The notes under the pieces are model-generated. The model saw nothing but the letters and a program-made list of their open reading frames with translations. It was not told where the DNA came from and did not search any database. From Ailurus styani (Eukaryota > Chordata > Mammalia > Carnivora > Ailuridae), in assembly GCA_002007465.1 (NCBI GenBank), contig LNAC01000852.1, positions 310,001-374,000 on the forward strand: 64,000 bases of DNA. Reading direction: 5' to 3'. Below, one piece after another: positions 35,435-46,469 of this stretch. Every line of letters starts with the position of its first letter. Positions within the stretch are counted from its first letter, which is position 1. A program made the translations under genes and the position numbers.

Positions 35435-36410
35435 ACTCCAACAAGGAGCAATCACGAAGCCTGGTGTGGGGAAAGTCTGATATTCAGGATGCTTCCATTA
35501 TAATATTCATCATCATAGCCTGGCCTTGTTGCTGGAGCCAGGTGCTCTGGCTGGGGGTCAGGTAGCTTCCTACATGTTCCACCTGCCTCTCCCTGGCTCT
35601 CCCAGCTGTGCACAGCCCTGTGCTGCTTTCCAGCAGAGGTCAGTTTTAACCAAGGCCAGGAAGACGGGATGGGTTTTCCTGACTCACCCTGCCCCCTTGC
35701 CCAGTGCTGCTGGAGAGGAAAAATTTTTCCTCAACCTCTTAAGGTCCCTACCTGTGTCTGGAAATTGACAGGTGAACAGGAGAAATGCAGGCAAAGTGTA
35801 CTGATTTTTTTGTGGGAGCCTCACAAGACCATGGAGACCAGCGAAGGGGACTGGAGCACACAGCTCTTCTACCTTTTAGACAAAGGAACAATAAACGTGA
35901 ATTGATAGACACAGGAGTTTGGGCTAGGGTTGGTAAACAGTAAAGAAGTAACTAGGAAGATAAGGATTATTTTAACCAGGTTTGTTCATACAGCCTTGGT
36001 GGCCCTAAATTCTTCAACTCTTGCAATAAGAATGTCCTCCTACAGTCCAGGGAGAGAAAATTCCACATAGGAGTATTCTGAGCTGCTTCAGAGAAGAAGG
36101 GCTGATGGCCATATTTGGGGTAGTGTGTCCTGACCCCCACTGGCCTGGTGCTGTCCTCTGTCTCCTCCTAGTATCCAGGACATTGACTGTGCTGCTGTGG
36201 AGACCTCCCAGCCCTGGGGCAGCCACGGAGGCACCTGCCTCAAGGGGAGGCTTGTCCACGACTTCCCATCACAACTTCCCATGCAGGAGTCCCGTGGCTA
36301 AGTGCTGCCGCCCCTCCTCAGGGAGCACGTGTGGGAGAGTGCAGATCTTACTTCAAGACACTGACTTCATTTCCTGCAAACGTCTGCCCAGTAGCGGGAT
36401 CATATAGGAG

Positions 36411-37970
36411 ATCTATTTTTAGTGTTTTGGGGAAGCTCGTACTTTTCCCAGAGTGGCTGTACCAATAAAAATTTTACATATAAACAAGAAGTTTTTCAAG
36501 AACTTCTCAAGCAGAGAACATGAGAACATTTTCAAGACCTTAGACAGGCATTGATTTCCCAGAACGCAAGTATACTCACCATAGGAACAAACCGGTAACT
36601 TAGAAATGATTGAAATGAAGAACTGGTTCTCCTTCTTCCATTTCTGGTGAGTGTGCTGGTCTGTGGCTCCAGCTGCCCCCAAAATGTTTCCAGAAATCCT
36701 TTGGGATGTGGCTGGGCTTTCCCCACCTGTGCACAGATCAAGTTGGTGCCTCATAGACTCTGTCAGTGGTCTTCCAGGTGTGTCCCCCACCCCCCACCCC
36801 CCAGTAGAGCCATCACACTGAGGGTTTAGGGGGATGTGCCCCTAGGCAAAATCAATAGAGAGTCTCACTGTCCCTACCTGACCTCAGTTACTTGTGTGCC
36901 TCTGGTGTCTTCCCGGAACCCTGACTGGCTGCTTTCTGACAGTTCGTCCCGTGGTGGCCTCACTTTCTGGGAGGGGGATTGGCTATAATTCTCAGTGTGT
37001 CCTGCTGTGCCACCTGAATTGTCTCTTGAAGGCACATCATCTGGGCCCTCTGAGGACTCAAGGCGCTAGGTCTGTGGCCTGGAGAGATTCTGAGCAGAGC
37101 TGGTGGGATGGGAGGGCTGCGAAGCACAGAGGTGGGTTTCCAGAAAGCTCTCTGGGGTCCTCGGCATCCTACTGTTTTTTAATCAAAGCCCTGAGATCTT
37201 TAAAATGCCAGCAATGTGACAGCATGGGCCAGAAAATCAAAGGTCCCTCCTCCTGTGGGCTCACTGTGTCGTGTCCTCCCTCAGGCACCCCGGGCCCAAG
37301 TCCTTGCTCGGGGACCCCCCTCAGCCCAGGCTCCACACTCTAGGACTGGGAGTAGGTCGTCTGGACCTTCTGGACTCTTGCTTCTGTGCCCATGACACAG
37401 GCAGAGGCCAGTCTCGTAGACTCATCAGAGGACACCCAGGGCAGAAAGAGGCAGGCCGCTGCAGGGGGAGATGCCAAGTGACCCCAGAGGGAGCACACAG
37501 GCCTTGCACAACGCACAGGGCTTACAGGGCCCAGGGTGGGATGTGGGTGCCAGCCACAGGGCACGGTGCGGGGGCAGGGGATCCTGGCGAGGGTGGCCCT
37601 GATCGGGGAAGGCCCCTGCAGCGTCCCAGAAGAGGCAGGAGACAAGGAAGACGACAGGATAGAGCCTCCCAAGGAGGTCGATGTAAGAGTCAGAGGATCC
37701 TGGAGGCCCTTGAGAAAATTCAGAGGCTCTGGAGTTGTTGGCTGAAGTGCTGTCATTTGGTCAGAAAAGTTGTGTCACAACCCCCCAGTCAACACTGGCT
37801 GATTTACTCTTCGTTGGTTCTAGGAATCAGGGCATAGGTGCTGTTAGAACTCACATAGCATGAAGTCAAGGCTATACTTACTTTTCATCATCAATTTTCA
37901 GGACCAGATTTTTCTAGAGGATGTGCTGAGCATGGATCTCTTCATTTTTTTCTTTGTGCAACTGGCGTCT
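36411..37970. other. GC-rich intergenic stretch, no gene seen
   Basis: A short reversed L1-like patch is at about 36425-36480. Frames of 149 and 188 codons on the plus strand (36894-37343 and 37271-37837) overlap each other, have no recognised domain and are best explained by high GC. Confidence 0.4.
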
Positions 37971-37979
37971 GTTTTCAGG

Positions 37980-38047
37980 AGCAGATTCTGGGTGCTCCTC
38001 GCCGCTGCTAACCCTGAGGACTGCCCCCCGTCGCCCCCCACCGTGCA
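37980..38047 (+). pseudogene. Candidate RALGDS-like exon (REM region)
   Basis: A 68-base segment lies between a strong acceptor (GTCTGTTTTCAG) and a strong donor (GTGAGT). In the frame entering from upstream it reads RFWVLLAAANPEDCPPSPP, which aligns weakly with the RYGCILPYSDEDGGP segment that follows the Ras-exchange-motif helix in RALGDS. The splice signals are seen directly. The homology is weak and depends on the better match at 42.8-43.2 kb in the same orientation. It could be a chance exon-like segment. Confidence 0.3.
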
Positions 38048-38534
38048 CGTGAGTGCCATGCGCGCAGGGACCACGTGGGCCAGGGGAAGTCACGGAGGAA
38101 GCCCCGGGGCTCACCGCACAGCAGGGCCTGCAGATCCTCTGCTCAGTGAGGGAGGGCATGGGCTGGGGGGGGGTGCGGGGAAGGGAAAGAGGGAGGGAGG
38201 GGTGTGGAGAAAGGGGGACGAGCGGCATGAATGAAGGAGCGAACAAGTGAGGTAGGGAGGGAGGGCGTGTAACCACAGAAGCCGGGTCTATACATCGGAA
38301 GCCGTCATTTGAGGTGAGGTCCAAGGGCATCACAGCTCGGGCCGTGGCTGGTGACTTGAGGCACGTCCACTGTCCTCCTCGCGCCGACCTTCCCTCGCCT
38401 TGAAGCTGTTATCCGGGATCCTCTCCATCTCCTCTTCAAACAAACACCACCCAGGAGCAGGGTGACAGGAGGAGGTTTCAGGGGGCTTCCCGGATCCTGT
38501 GCCCCAGAGAGCGCTGTGACAGCAGCTATGGGCA

Positions 38535-38805
38535 TTCTGGCGCGAGGACTGGGACCGTAGATCCACCCCCTCCTTGGGCATTAGCGTCATTCCATTCCCT
38601 GCTCTCTCCGCCACCGCTGTGCTGAACCCTCCTCAAAATACACCTGTGAAAACCCTAGCCAGTGTTTCCGGGGTGAGTCCAAGGACAAGCCCTGCTCGGT
38701 GACATGTGTACCTGCCGACTGGGGTGGGTGCTCGCTGTTCTCCCAGACAGGGGTGCCCGTCGCCCTTCTCTCCAGGGGACCTGCAGGGGACCTCCGCTTC
38801 CTCAC
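38535..38805 (+). repeat. Inverted repeat, left arm
   Basis: About 270 bases whose reverse complement recurs at 44597-44855. The match is strongest from 38595 to 38805, roughly 85-90% by eye, including the shared run 'ctgttctcccagacaggggt' and 'ctccaggggacctgcagggg'. It ends abruptly at 'ctccgcttcct' on the inner side. No known mobile element is recognised, and no frame is convincingly conserved between the arms. Confidence 0.85.
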
Positions 38806-41800
38806 GCTGTCCCCAGGGCTCCCTGCACAGGCTCAGGCCCTCCCTGCACGGGGTCACGTTCTGCGTGCCCTGGTGGCAGCTGTCCCTGCACACGTGGGAG
38901 GTCACCTGCTGGCTCCTGGTCTCCTGCCGGAGTCGCTCAAGACGCCAGCTCGCCCTCCGGAGCTGCGGAGGCAGGAGTGGCCGCTGCAGCTGGTCCTCCA
39001 GCCACCGGTGGACTGTCCTCCGGCTCTGGGGGTGTGCTGGCTCCCACCCCTGCTCCTGGCTCCTCCAAATCTGGGAAGGCGGCTGTCGGAGGCGACTCCG
39101 GCAGATCTGATGGGCTCACAGCTGTGAGGAGAGGAAAGCTCACCCACACGGCCGCCTCTCCGTGGGCCTTCGTAGAGACAGAACCCAGCCCCGGGCCTCC
39201 CAGAGAAGCCACGGCCAGGAAGGAGCCCTCGCTGGGACGTCTTCCCGAACACAGTGCACCCGCTGGGTCCTCTGCGCCCCATCATTGCTCCTGGCCCCAC
39301 ACCAGCCTCTGGGGACTCCTCCCTGTGGGGCTCAGCACCAACCCCTGCCCAGACGCCCGCATACACCCGGCCCCGGCCTTCTCACCTGCGGGCTCCGCCT
39401 CCGTGGGCTCCGGCTCCCGGACCGCAGTCCCGTGAAGAACCACCCCAGGCAGTGGCCTGGGCACTGTTGGAGGCCTTCCCAGGCTGTCCCCAGTCCCTGC
39501 TCCTGGAGAGCCCTGTGTGGCCCTCCTGGGTGGCAGGGCACAACTGTCCCCCAATAAGGGAGATGGAGCGGGCGTCCGCCAGCCTCTTACCTCTGTCCTC
39601 GGTGGTGCTTGGCCAAGACAGGGGCTGGTAGCCGGCCCAGAAGCATCACAGCCCTACCTGGCATCCTCACGTCCTTGTGTCCACTCCCCCCGCTGCTCCC
39701 AGATCAGACACAGACCTGTGCGTGCACAGCCCTGCACCGGGACCCAGCGACCCACACCTGCAGCGCTCCGGATAAACCCTGGGCGGAAGGGCACATCTCC
39801 CACGCACCGCGTCCCTTCCAGCCAGCCTGGACCTGGGGTGTGACCGTGACACGCCCACTGGGCATCCGACCCCTCATCAGCCCGCTCCCGCTGCGGGTGG
39901 CCCACTCCACATGACCCTCTTCCACACACACACACGCACACGCCCGCACACTCGGGGAGGGGACAGGTGGGATCAGAGCGGTGTGGCGCAGGGCTGGCTG
40001 GCTCTGGGCCTCCCGGGGTTACCTTTCCGTCCTTCCAGCCGGAGGTGTCGGGGGCTCTGACAAGACATCCACACGGAGGGACACTGTTTGCAGGGCGTGC
40101 TTTCCTCAGCCTGCAGCCTCTGGACTTTGGGATGCAGCCCACACACATGTTGCTGGTCGAGGATCTCCAGCACAATGACTGGGCAGGGGGCCGTCTCTGG
40201 AATGTGGGTGCCTGGTTACCCGGGTTCCAAATTCCGTGGGGCACTGTTGTCAGGGAAGTGAGGTCACCACTGCCTGGGGCCCCTTACCTGACTTCTTCCT
40301 TACACAAGAGTCCCCCAAGGGCCCCCCTCTCCAAGCTGCTCAGTACGCTCCACCCCGTGCCCCACCCATGCGGTGACACCCACACAGCCCTGGGAGTCCT
40401 GGGCGCCAGCTGGTGTCCCTGCTGTGAGGACACAGGGCTGGGTTCAGACTGGGCTTCTGCTCGTGCCCAGGCCTGTGACCCTGGACAGACCCTGTGCCTC
40501 TCAGGGCCTCCCCAGGCTCCCCGACGGCACATTCTGGCTTCTACTTCTAGGGACGCCAGCAGGGGTAGGACCTATGGATACGTTCCATCCCTGCTATCAC
40601 AGGAGGCGGGTGTGCACCCTTGGCAATGCACGAGTGAGCCAGGGGCATGGAGCGGGGCGGGGCATGGAGCACAGCTCAGAGGGGCCTGGGTCTGCTCTGG
40701 GGTCCAGGCAAAGCCACCCCTCTCCGCCTGTCTCCCAGCCCCTGTGGGAAGGTTGGAATGAACTGATCCGAACCTTGTCCACTCGTGACACAGACTTCCC
40801 GGGGCTCCCATTAGGTTGAGGATCAGGTCCCAGGGCCTCGTCTGCGCCCATGAGCTGGGCAGTCCCCACGGTGGTTCCCGGCCTTCCCGAATCCTGGCCA
40901 CACATCCCTCCTCTCCGGGGTGGACGGCCTGTGTGACTGCGCTCTCAGGAATAGAACGGGGCAAAATGATGAGATGTCATTTCTAAGCTGGTTGAGGGAA
41001 GTCTGTGACTGCTCCTGGTTCCCTCTCTCCTGTGTTCATTCTCTGTCTCTGGGTCTCTCAGGACCTTGGTCTTCAAGGGCGATGTGAGAAACCTCAGGAG
41101 CCTCCCTTGTCCCCGTTTCCTGCTCCTGTCCTGGTGCTCGGTTCCTTCCTAAGGCCTCCTCACCCTGGTCGGAGCACTGACTCTGGAACCTCTTCCAAAT
41201 GGGGACACCGAGGCTGCAACAAGGAGGGCCTTGACCTTGGTCCCCAGAGCAGCGGTCCAGGGCTCTGCCGCGTTCTGCAAACCCAGGTCCTCAGCCCCCA
41301 AGCCTCCAGGCTGTCCTCTGCTCAGAAGGACCTCAAGGGAGTACAAAGACTTTTCCCAGGACTGGGAGCACAGTGGGTCAGGGACGGAGACCCAAGGCCA
41401 ACTGGTTCTTCTACAAGCCAGTGGGACCCCAGGGACACACAGCCCAATTGACAGGAGGGAAGCTGAGGCCTTTTGTGCTCTAGCCCCCTCTGCACTAGTG
41501 GGGTGTCTCTTCCTACTTCCAGATGCCCAGGGCGGTGATGGACAGTGGACCCCAGACCCTGTCCTCTCCCAGTGCCCTGGCAACACCCCTGGGCCCCTTG
41601 GGGACCCCCTGACCATCAGCCTGGCCTATCTGCCGCCCCCATGCAGTGAATCTGGGTGATTTCCAGGGGCCCTGATGCCCCTGCCCCACAGCTGTCTCCG
41701 ACCTCTTTCTTCTTTCCTCCTTGTCACCCATGCCCCTCCCGGGGTGTCCTCCCCTTCTGACCACCAGCTGGGCAGTCAGAGTGGGGTGTGTGTCTGTGTG

Positions 41801-42180
41801 CACGCAGGTGCCTGGGGATTCTCCTCCTGGGCATGCCCAAGGTCATGTCCTCACATGGGATGGGGTGGGGTAGCTATCCCTGAGGATCTGAGGGGCTCTC
41901 ACCCCCAAAGCAAATCTCATGGGAGAATTGAGCCTGGCCTAGGACGGGAAGGCAGCCCTGCTCCTTGGACTCTGCACCCCTCATTTTTCCTGGGCCAGGG
42001 CCTGACTCTCTTGACCTCAGGTTCCCAACTGTCCCTGAGGGCTAGACATGAAAATGCTTGAACTTGGCCGCTCCTCTAGGGGCAGGTGGAGGACAGGGGC
42101 ACCAGGCACACAGGCATCCCTCCTGAGGGGGCCAGCCAGATGTGTCTCAGCCAGGTGTGCCCAGGGGACCCGCAAGCAGC
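38806..42180. other. GC-rich stretch between inverted-repeat arms, no intact gene
   Basis: Many overlapping open frames on both strands (for example 38704-39435 plus, 39654-40244 minus, 39967-40761 plus) reflect high GC. Pro/Ala-rich frames around 39000-39100 could be the decayed linker of the RALGDS-like pseudogene, but repeats of Pro and Ala are not diagnostic. G-rich DNA occurs around 38160-38260, left of this stretch. Confidence 0.35.
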
Positions 42181-42184
42181 TCCT

Positions 42185-42640
42185 GTACCGTGACCCAGCC
42201 CTGCAGCTGATGTGCATGGAACCAGTGGCTCTGCACCTGACCGGTCCCCCACGTTCCCTTGCCACTGTCAACTGCTCTGTGGCCCCAAAGTCTCCTGAGC
42301 TCTGGAACCACACCCCCCACTGGGTGGCAAGCCTCAGGGTACCAGGCCAGGTGGGTTGGACATCTGGGGACACAAAGGTCGCTGAATACACCCCCACCCC
42401 GACTCGATCCCAGGGCCCAGCTAAGTGCATGGCTGGGCCAGGGGACCTGGAGGCAGCCATGGAGGCTGACTCTGGGCAGGGAGAAGATCAGTCCACCCCT
42501 TCCTCTTCTCCTCTACTCATTTTTCTGCCTGCCTTCCTGGCAGGACCCTGGGACAGAGGTCCAGCCTGTCCCTGGCTGCAGCCCTGGCTGGAGTCAGAGG
42601 GGCTGGAAGGAGGCTGGGGAGCAGGGGCCCACCACCAGGA
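42185..42640 (+). pseudogene. RALGDS-like pseudogene, degenerate RasGEF-domain segments
   Basis: In one plus frame the translation LQLMCMEPVALH followed by LATVNCSVA and HWVASLR parallels, in order, the start of the CDC25/RasGEF domain of RALGDS (EQFTLMDAELF, then ATVTQFNSVANC, then HWIEVAREC). Further on, GWKEAGEQG parallels the KRPKETGIIQG segment. Large parts of the domain are missing between these islands and no full catalytic core can be read. Each match alone is weak. Their order, orientation and position upstream of the better-preserved exons at 42826-43195 are what support the call. Confidence 0.35.
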
Positions 42641-42825
42641 TGTCTGCTGTGAGACAATTGTTACTGTAATTAGGGACCTCATGGGCATTCAGGTATTTCA
42701 CCCCTTTTTAGACATGAGCAGTGCCCCCAGGACTGGGCCCCTCCCCCATCCTGCCCTCCCCATGAGGTTCCATACCCTCCCCAGCCCAGTCCTTGTCTGC
42801 AGCCAGTCCTCTCTCCAGCCCTAGG

Positions 42826-42910
42826 AAATCTGGCTGCTCCGGCACAGCAAAATCCTGACTTGCTGGAGACCCAGCAGCCCTATGGGGCCTGGTTCCGGGT
42901 CCTGGAGCAC
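42826..42910 (+). pseudogene. RALGDS-like pseudogene exon (end of RasGEF domain)
   Basis: After an acceptor-like CTCTCCAGCCCTAG the sequence gives EIWLLRHS and then, after a frame change, QQPYGAWFRVLEHHEG. This parallels the end of the RalGDS catalytic domain, where IKLLQSACNN is followed by DEQFGAWFRAVERLSE. The match to GAWFR is exact. The frame shift between the two halves shows the exon is broken. RalGDS proteins are Ras effectors that load GTP on RalA and RalB in the cytoplasm; this copy cannot encode one. Diverged RALGDS-like copies are known in carnivores, as far as I recall. Confidence 0.6.
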
Positions 42911-43110
42911 CACGAGGGGGTGGGGGGGAGAGGGGAGGCTGGGCAGGAGCAGGAGAGGGCAGAGTGGATGCTCCCTGGGGGTCAGGGCTCCCTGGTCAGT
43001 GCAGACCCTGTTGCGTGCTGGCCCCTAGGGCACCTGGACTCCAGCTCCTGGGCAGCCTCCGGGAGGGAGGCCAGACTGTGGTCCCTGCTAGTTCGACATG
43101 TCTGTCCTGT

Positions 43111-43195
43111 AGCTACAGCCTGTCCCGCCTGCTGGACGCCCCCTCCTAGTCAGCCAGCAGCACCCTCAGGGCCAAGAAAAACAGGCCATCATCAA
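43111..43195 (+). pseudogene. RALGDS-like pseudogene exon (post-catalytic linker)
   Basis: The exon lies between an acceptor (TGTCCTGTAG, ending 43112) and a donor (ATCAAG then GTCAGG at 43196). It reads SYSLSRLLDAPS, a TAG stop at 43147-43149, then SASSTLRAKKN. RALGDS has SYNLSCELEPPSESASNTLRTKKN at the same place, directly after the GAWFR exon. A one-base deletion after AKKN shifts the frame again before the donor. The conserved exon borders show this is an unprocessed (intron-bearing) copy, and the stop plus deletion show it is dead. The Ras-association domain that should follow was not found downstream. Confidence 0.65.
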
Positions 43196-43199
43196 GGTC

Positions 43200-44590
43200 A
43201 GGGGCCCATGAGAGGCTGGGCAGGCAGGGGAGGGCTCGCCCTTGGCTCAGGGAGTCTCTGTCTCGGGAGGGCTGGCCTTCCAGCTCCTCTGCTGACCAGC
43301 CCTGTGACTGGAGCCATTTTCCTCCCCTCTCTGGGCCTCGCTGTCCTCCTCTGTGCAACGAGGTGATGCCGAATGATCACTCCCATGGCAGGAAACTGTG
43401 GGGTGCTAGTGATTGACCAAATGCTGGGCACAGAGCCTGGACTGCGGAGCACAGTGGGGGACAGTGAGTGGTGTCCCCAGTGACACCCCCACTCCTGTCC
43501 AAAGCAATCCAGCCCTTCCCTTCCATGCAGACACCAGGCCCCTGGCTCAGAGCCCAGGAGCAGTGGCAGACCACGCTCCTGACACTAAGTCACTGTGGCT
43601 CTTCCTCAGAGTGGGGACCCCTGGGAGCACGGGGCCAGCTCCTCCCTCTGAGGGAAAGAGAACAGGGAAGACTTTCCCTGGGGTCTCCCAGGTAAGAGGG
43701 GAGGAGGCTGTTCCCATGCCCAGACAGGCCTTCCCCACGCCTACTTACCTAGCAGGGAGGGGCCCGAGTCCTGGCTGCACACAGTAAACCTAGGCTTGCA
43801 CAGTACATTGAACTGCTTCTGTTGAACCTGAGCGTTGGGGTTTGATCCTTTCACTTGCTGGGCTGACGACACACACACGCTCTCCACGACTCCTCCTGGA
43901 GCTAAGAGCTCTTGCCGGGTCCCGGGCGTCCTGGACCTGGGGAGGAGAGAGGGGAGCCAGTCCCCTCCCTGGCTCCCGAAGGAGACCCATCCTCCCGAAG
44001 CCGGGATCATCCCGGGACGTGATCCGGGGCCAGGGCTGGAGACAGCCCCTCCGGGCTCCTGACTCTCAGGCACAGCAATGCCCGCTGAAGGCGGGGGCTT
44101 CAGAAAGACCACACACTGACCGGGTCCTGCCCCGGGACGGCGGCTGCCTTCCCCAGCTCCGGAGGAAGACGGACATCCCCTGCTTCTCTGGGCTGGGGTC
44201 CTCTGACCCATGAGCAGGCACTGGAAATTTCTAGTCCGCCCCTGGGAACGCACCAGCACCGAGTGGGCCAATCACTGTCCACACAGGCACACAGACAACG
44301 TGCAAAGGAAGCGCCGGAGGTGATCCTGTGCAAATGGCCTGCGGGCAACTTCAGTGCCCTCCAGGGGCCCCCGGGCTCCCCTTTCCCTGGATGGGAATCC
44401 TCCTGGAGCCTTGTCTCCACCCTTGGAACTCCATTCCTGCTGGTCAGGACCATGGGAGAGACCGTGGTGTGGCTTTGAAGGCTCCACCCTCCCAGCTCTC
44501 CTTTCCCGGGATCAGCGTTCCTAGTCCTGGCCAGAGAAAGAAAGCCCTTCTGTCCCCTGCTGGAGGTCAGTTCCTGGGCCCGGTGGCCCA
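43200..44590. other. GC-rich stretch, no gene seen
   Basis: No match to the expected downstream RALGDS exons (Ras-association domain) was found on the plus strand. Long minus frames (43741-44271, 44100-44699) have no recognised domain. Confidence 0.4.
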
Positions 44591-44596
44591 CGGGTA

Positions 44597-44855
44597 CCCA
44601 AGGAAGCGGAGGTCCCCTGCAGGTCCCCTGGAGAGAAGGGTGACGGGCACCCCTGTCTGGGAGAACAGCGAGTAGACCCACCCCAGTTGGCAGGTGCACA
44701 CGTCACCGAGCAGGGCTCGCCCTTGGTCTCACCCCCGGAAACTCAGGCCTGGTTTTTCAAAGGGGTATTTTCAGGAGCATTCAGCACCGCGGTGGTGGAG
44801 AGAGCAGGGAATTGGAACACGAATGCCTGTGGAGAGGGGTCGCGTCCACGGTCCT
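44597..44855 (-). repeat. Inverted repeat, right arm
   Basis: Reverse complement of 38535-38805, about 5.8 kb away. The outer end fades gradually near 44850 and the inner end stops sharply near 44600. Confidence 0.85.
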
Positions 44856-44859
44856 GGTG

Positions 44860-46015
44860 CACACGGTGGAGAGAACGCCGGGCAGCATGGGTGCGAAGCC
44901 TCTGCACCCAGAGGGAGACCTCGGGGTCCTCTCCCCGAGACACGCGGACCCACCGTCTGCACCCAGGACCCCAGCTGTGAGACATGATGCGATATCATCA
45001 GGGAGACGCACCTGGAAGGAAAGAGGGGTGCAAGTGTGAGAGAGCGAGCCGGAGACTAGACATGTGCACCAAACCCGTCCTGACGGTCACCTCGGGGGTG
45101 GGACTCGCAAAGGCCTCTTCTTCTCCCTTAGGCGGTGTTTCCTCAGGGACACAGAGTCCAGGACGTCCCCCCTCTGGGGCCCGTGCTGTTCCCGGGGCCA
45201 CACCTCCAACGCCGGGCTCCCAGACAAGCCACCGGTCCAGAAAGTGAGGAGGACCGAGTCAGAAAAGCCTGTGTGCTCACCCGTCTGTCCCGACTGCTCA
45301 TGCAACACGAAATATTTCCAGGTTCAGGTGGAATAACAAAAATGCAGGCGTTGCGGGGGACGGGGGAGGGTGAGAGACACACTAAACATGGCGCGTGTCC
45401 AGGACAGACAAGCACCCCCAGCGTCCCTGCACCTGCCAGGAGTCCCGGCTGCTCTGGCCCCTGAGCTTCGGAAGCCGTGTCTCCTCCCACGGTGCTGGCC
45501 GGGCTCTCGCTGCTGCCACGTCTCTGACGGTAGGGTTCTTGTTTCAGAAAATCTAGAAGGAGGTTGTTATGGAGAGATGGTGTAGGATATTTTGTGCTGA
45601 CGACCCAGCACATTTACTGTTTGGTGTTAGAAACTAGGAACACGTGATAAGTAAGCATAGAGACACCCCACCCCCCATTACCCCACTGCTCATCTCTACC
45701 TCTCCTACTCCCAGGTCCTGTGCATTTGAGTTGGGATCACACTGGGGAAAGTGTGCTTGGCTTTCCAGGGCATGTCCTTCACCCTCCTGGCTCCCCAGTG
45801 TGGTAGCTAGAGGGACTAACCAGCTAGAAATCACCTGGTTAGTTCATCACGTACCTACAGACGGGCAGGAGGCTGAGTCGGGGAGGGTGGTAGGGCGCCG
45901 GCCCGGGCTCTGCCCCACCCGTCACGTGGAAGACATGAGGACTCCATCCCCACCATGCTCCTCCCTCTGTCACAAGCCACCACCTACCACCTCCCTAGCC
46001 CGAGAGGGAAGGACG
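44860..46015. other. GC-rich stretch, no gene established
   Basis: A plus frame near 45095-45300 begins FFSLRRCFLRDTESR, faintly like the basic N-terminus of RALGDS-like proteins, but the similarity is too low to call. Confidence 0.35.
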
Positions 46016-46019
46016 GCAA

Positions 46020-46230
46020 GAACAAACACAGAGCATGTTTATGGAGTTCCTGCTGGGTGCTAGCAAAGACTTACTCCTCTCCCTAAGGAAGACAGAGGTG
46101 CCAAACCTGACCCATGAAAAAACTGAATCCCAGAGCTCATCAGTTGGCCAGGTCTCCAGAAAGGAAGAAGTTAGATCCAGGATATGAATCTGTATCCCAC
46201 GAGGCTGGAGTCTGGTGCCCAGCACTGTGC
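46020..46230 (+). mobile_element. MIR SINE
   Basis: 'gagttcctgctgggtgctag', 'gaaaaaactgaatcccagag', 'gtctccagaaaggaagaagt' and a degenerate tail follow MIR order. Confidence 0.5.
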
Positions 46231-46469
46231 AATCTGGCCCTGGGACTAACCAGGAAAGCACCTTCTCCTTGTGTTATTGGTTTGCAGGTTGGAGCAGAGC
46301 ACACATGCCAACGGTCTGGACCTCATACTTGAGCGTTGCACGAACTGTCCGATGGGAGCACAGCGGGGAACAGAACCCACAAGACCCCTCGTTGCTAACT
46401 CGCTGGACACCCCCTGACGCGCACATCCCACATCCCTTTCCTTCTCCCCCAGGGGACCCAGTACTGTAA

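Larger units (their letters stand above)
33801..36410. other. Intergenic, contains an unclassified direct repeat
   Basis: No gene is recognised. Two diverged direct copies (34569-34641 and 35365-35434) sharing 'agttcagaaaa' and 'tcactaagccaagag' lie about 795 bases apart. The sequence between and around them has an old-retroelement flavour, but I could not assign a family. Confidence 0.4.

Noticed and set aside
37271..37837. 188-codon plus-strand frame
   Set aside because: No recognised domain, it overlaps other frames of similar length, and it lies in GC-rich DNA where stops are rare.
38704..39435. 243-codon plus-strand frame with Ala/Pro-rich stretch
   Set aside because: It crosses the edge of the inverted repeat. 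Overlapping frames of 134 and 142 codons exist in the other phases, and the composition is explained by GC content.
39380..39450. Minus-strand translation REPEPTEAEPAGE, resembling the acidic EPIEAEPE stretch of RALGDS
   Set aside because: Low-complexity Pro/Glu match on the opposite strand to the supported exons. Likely chance.
42048..42824. 258-codon plus-strand frame as an intact gene
   Set aside because: It overlaps degenerate RasGEF-like islands, but the continuous translation does not match any family, and the downstream exons carry a stop and frame shifts.
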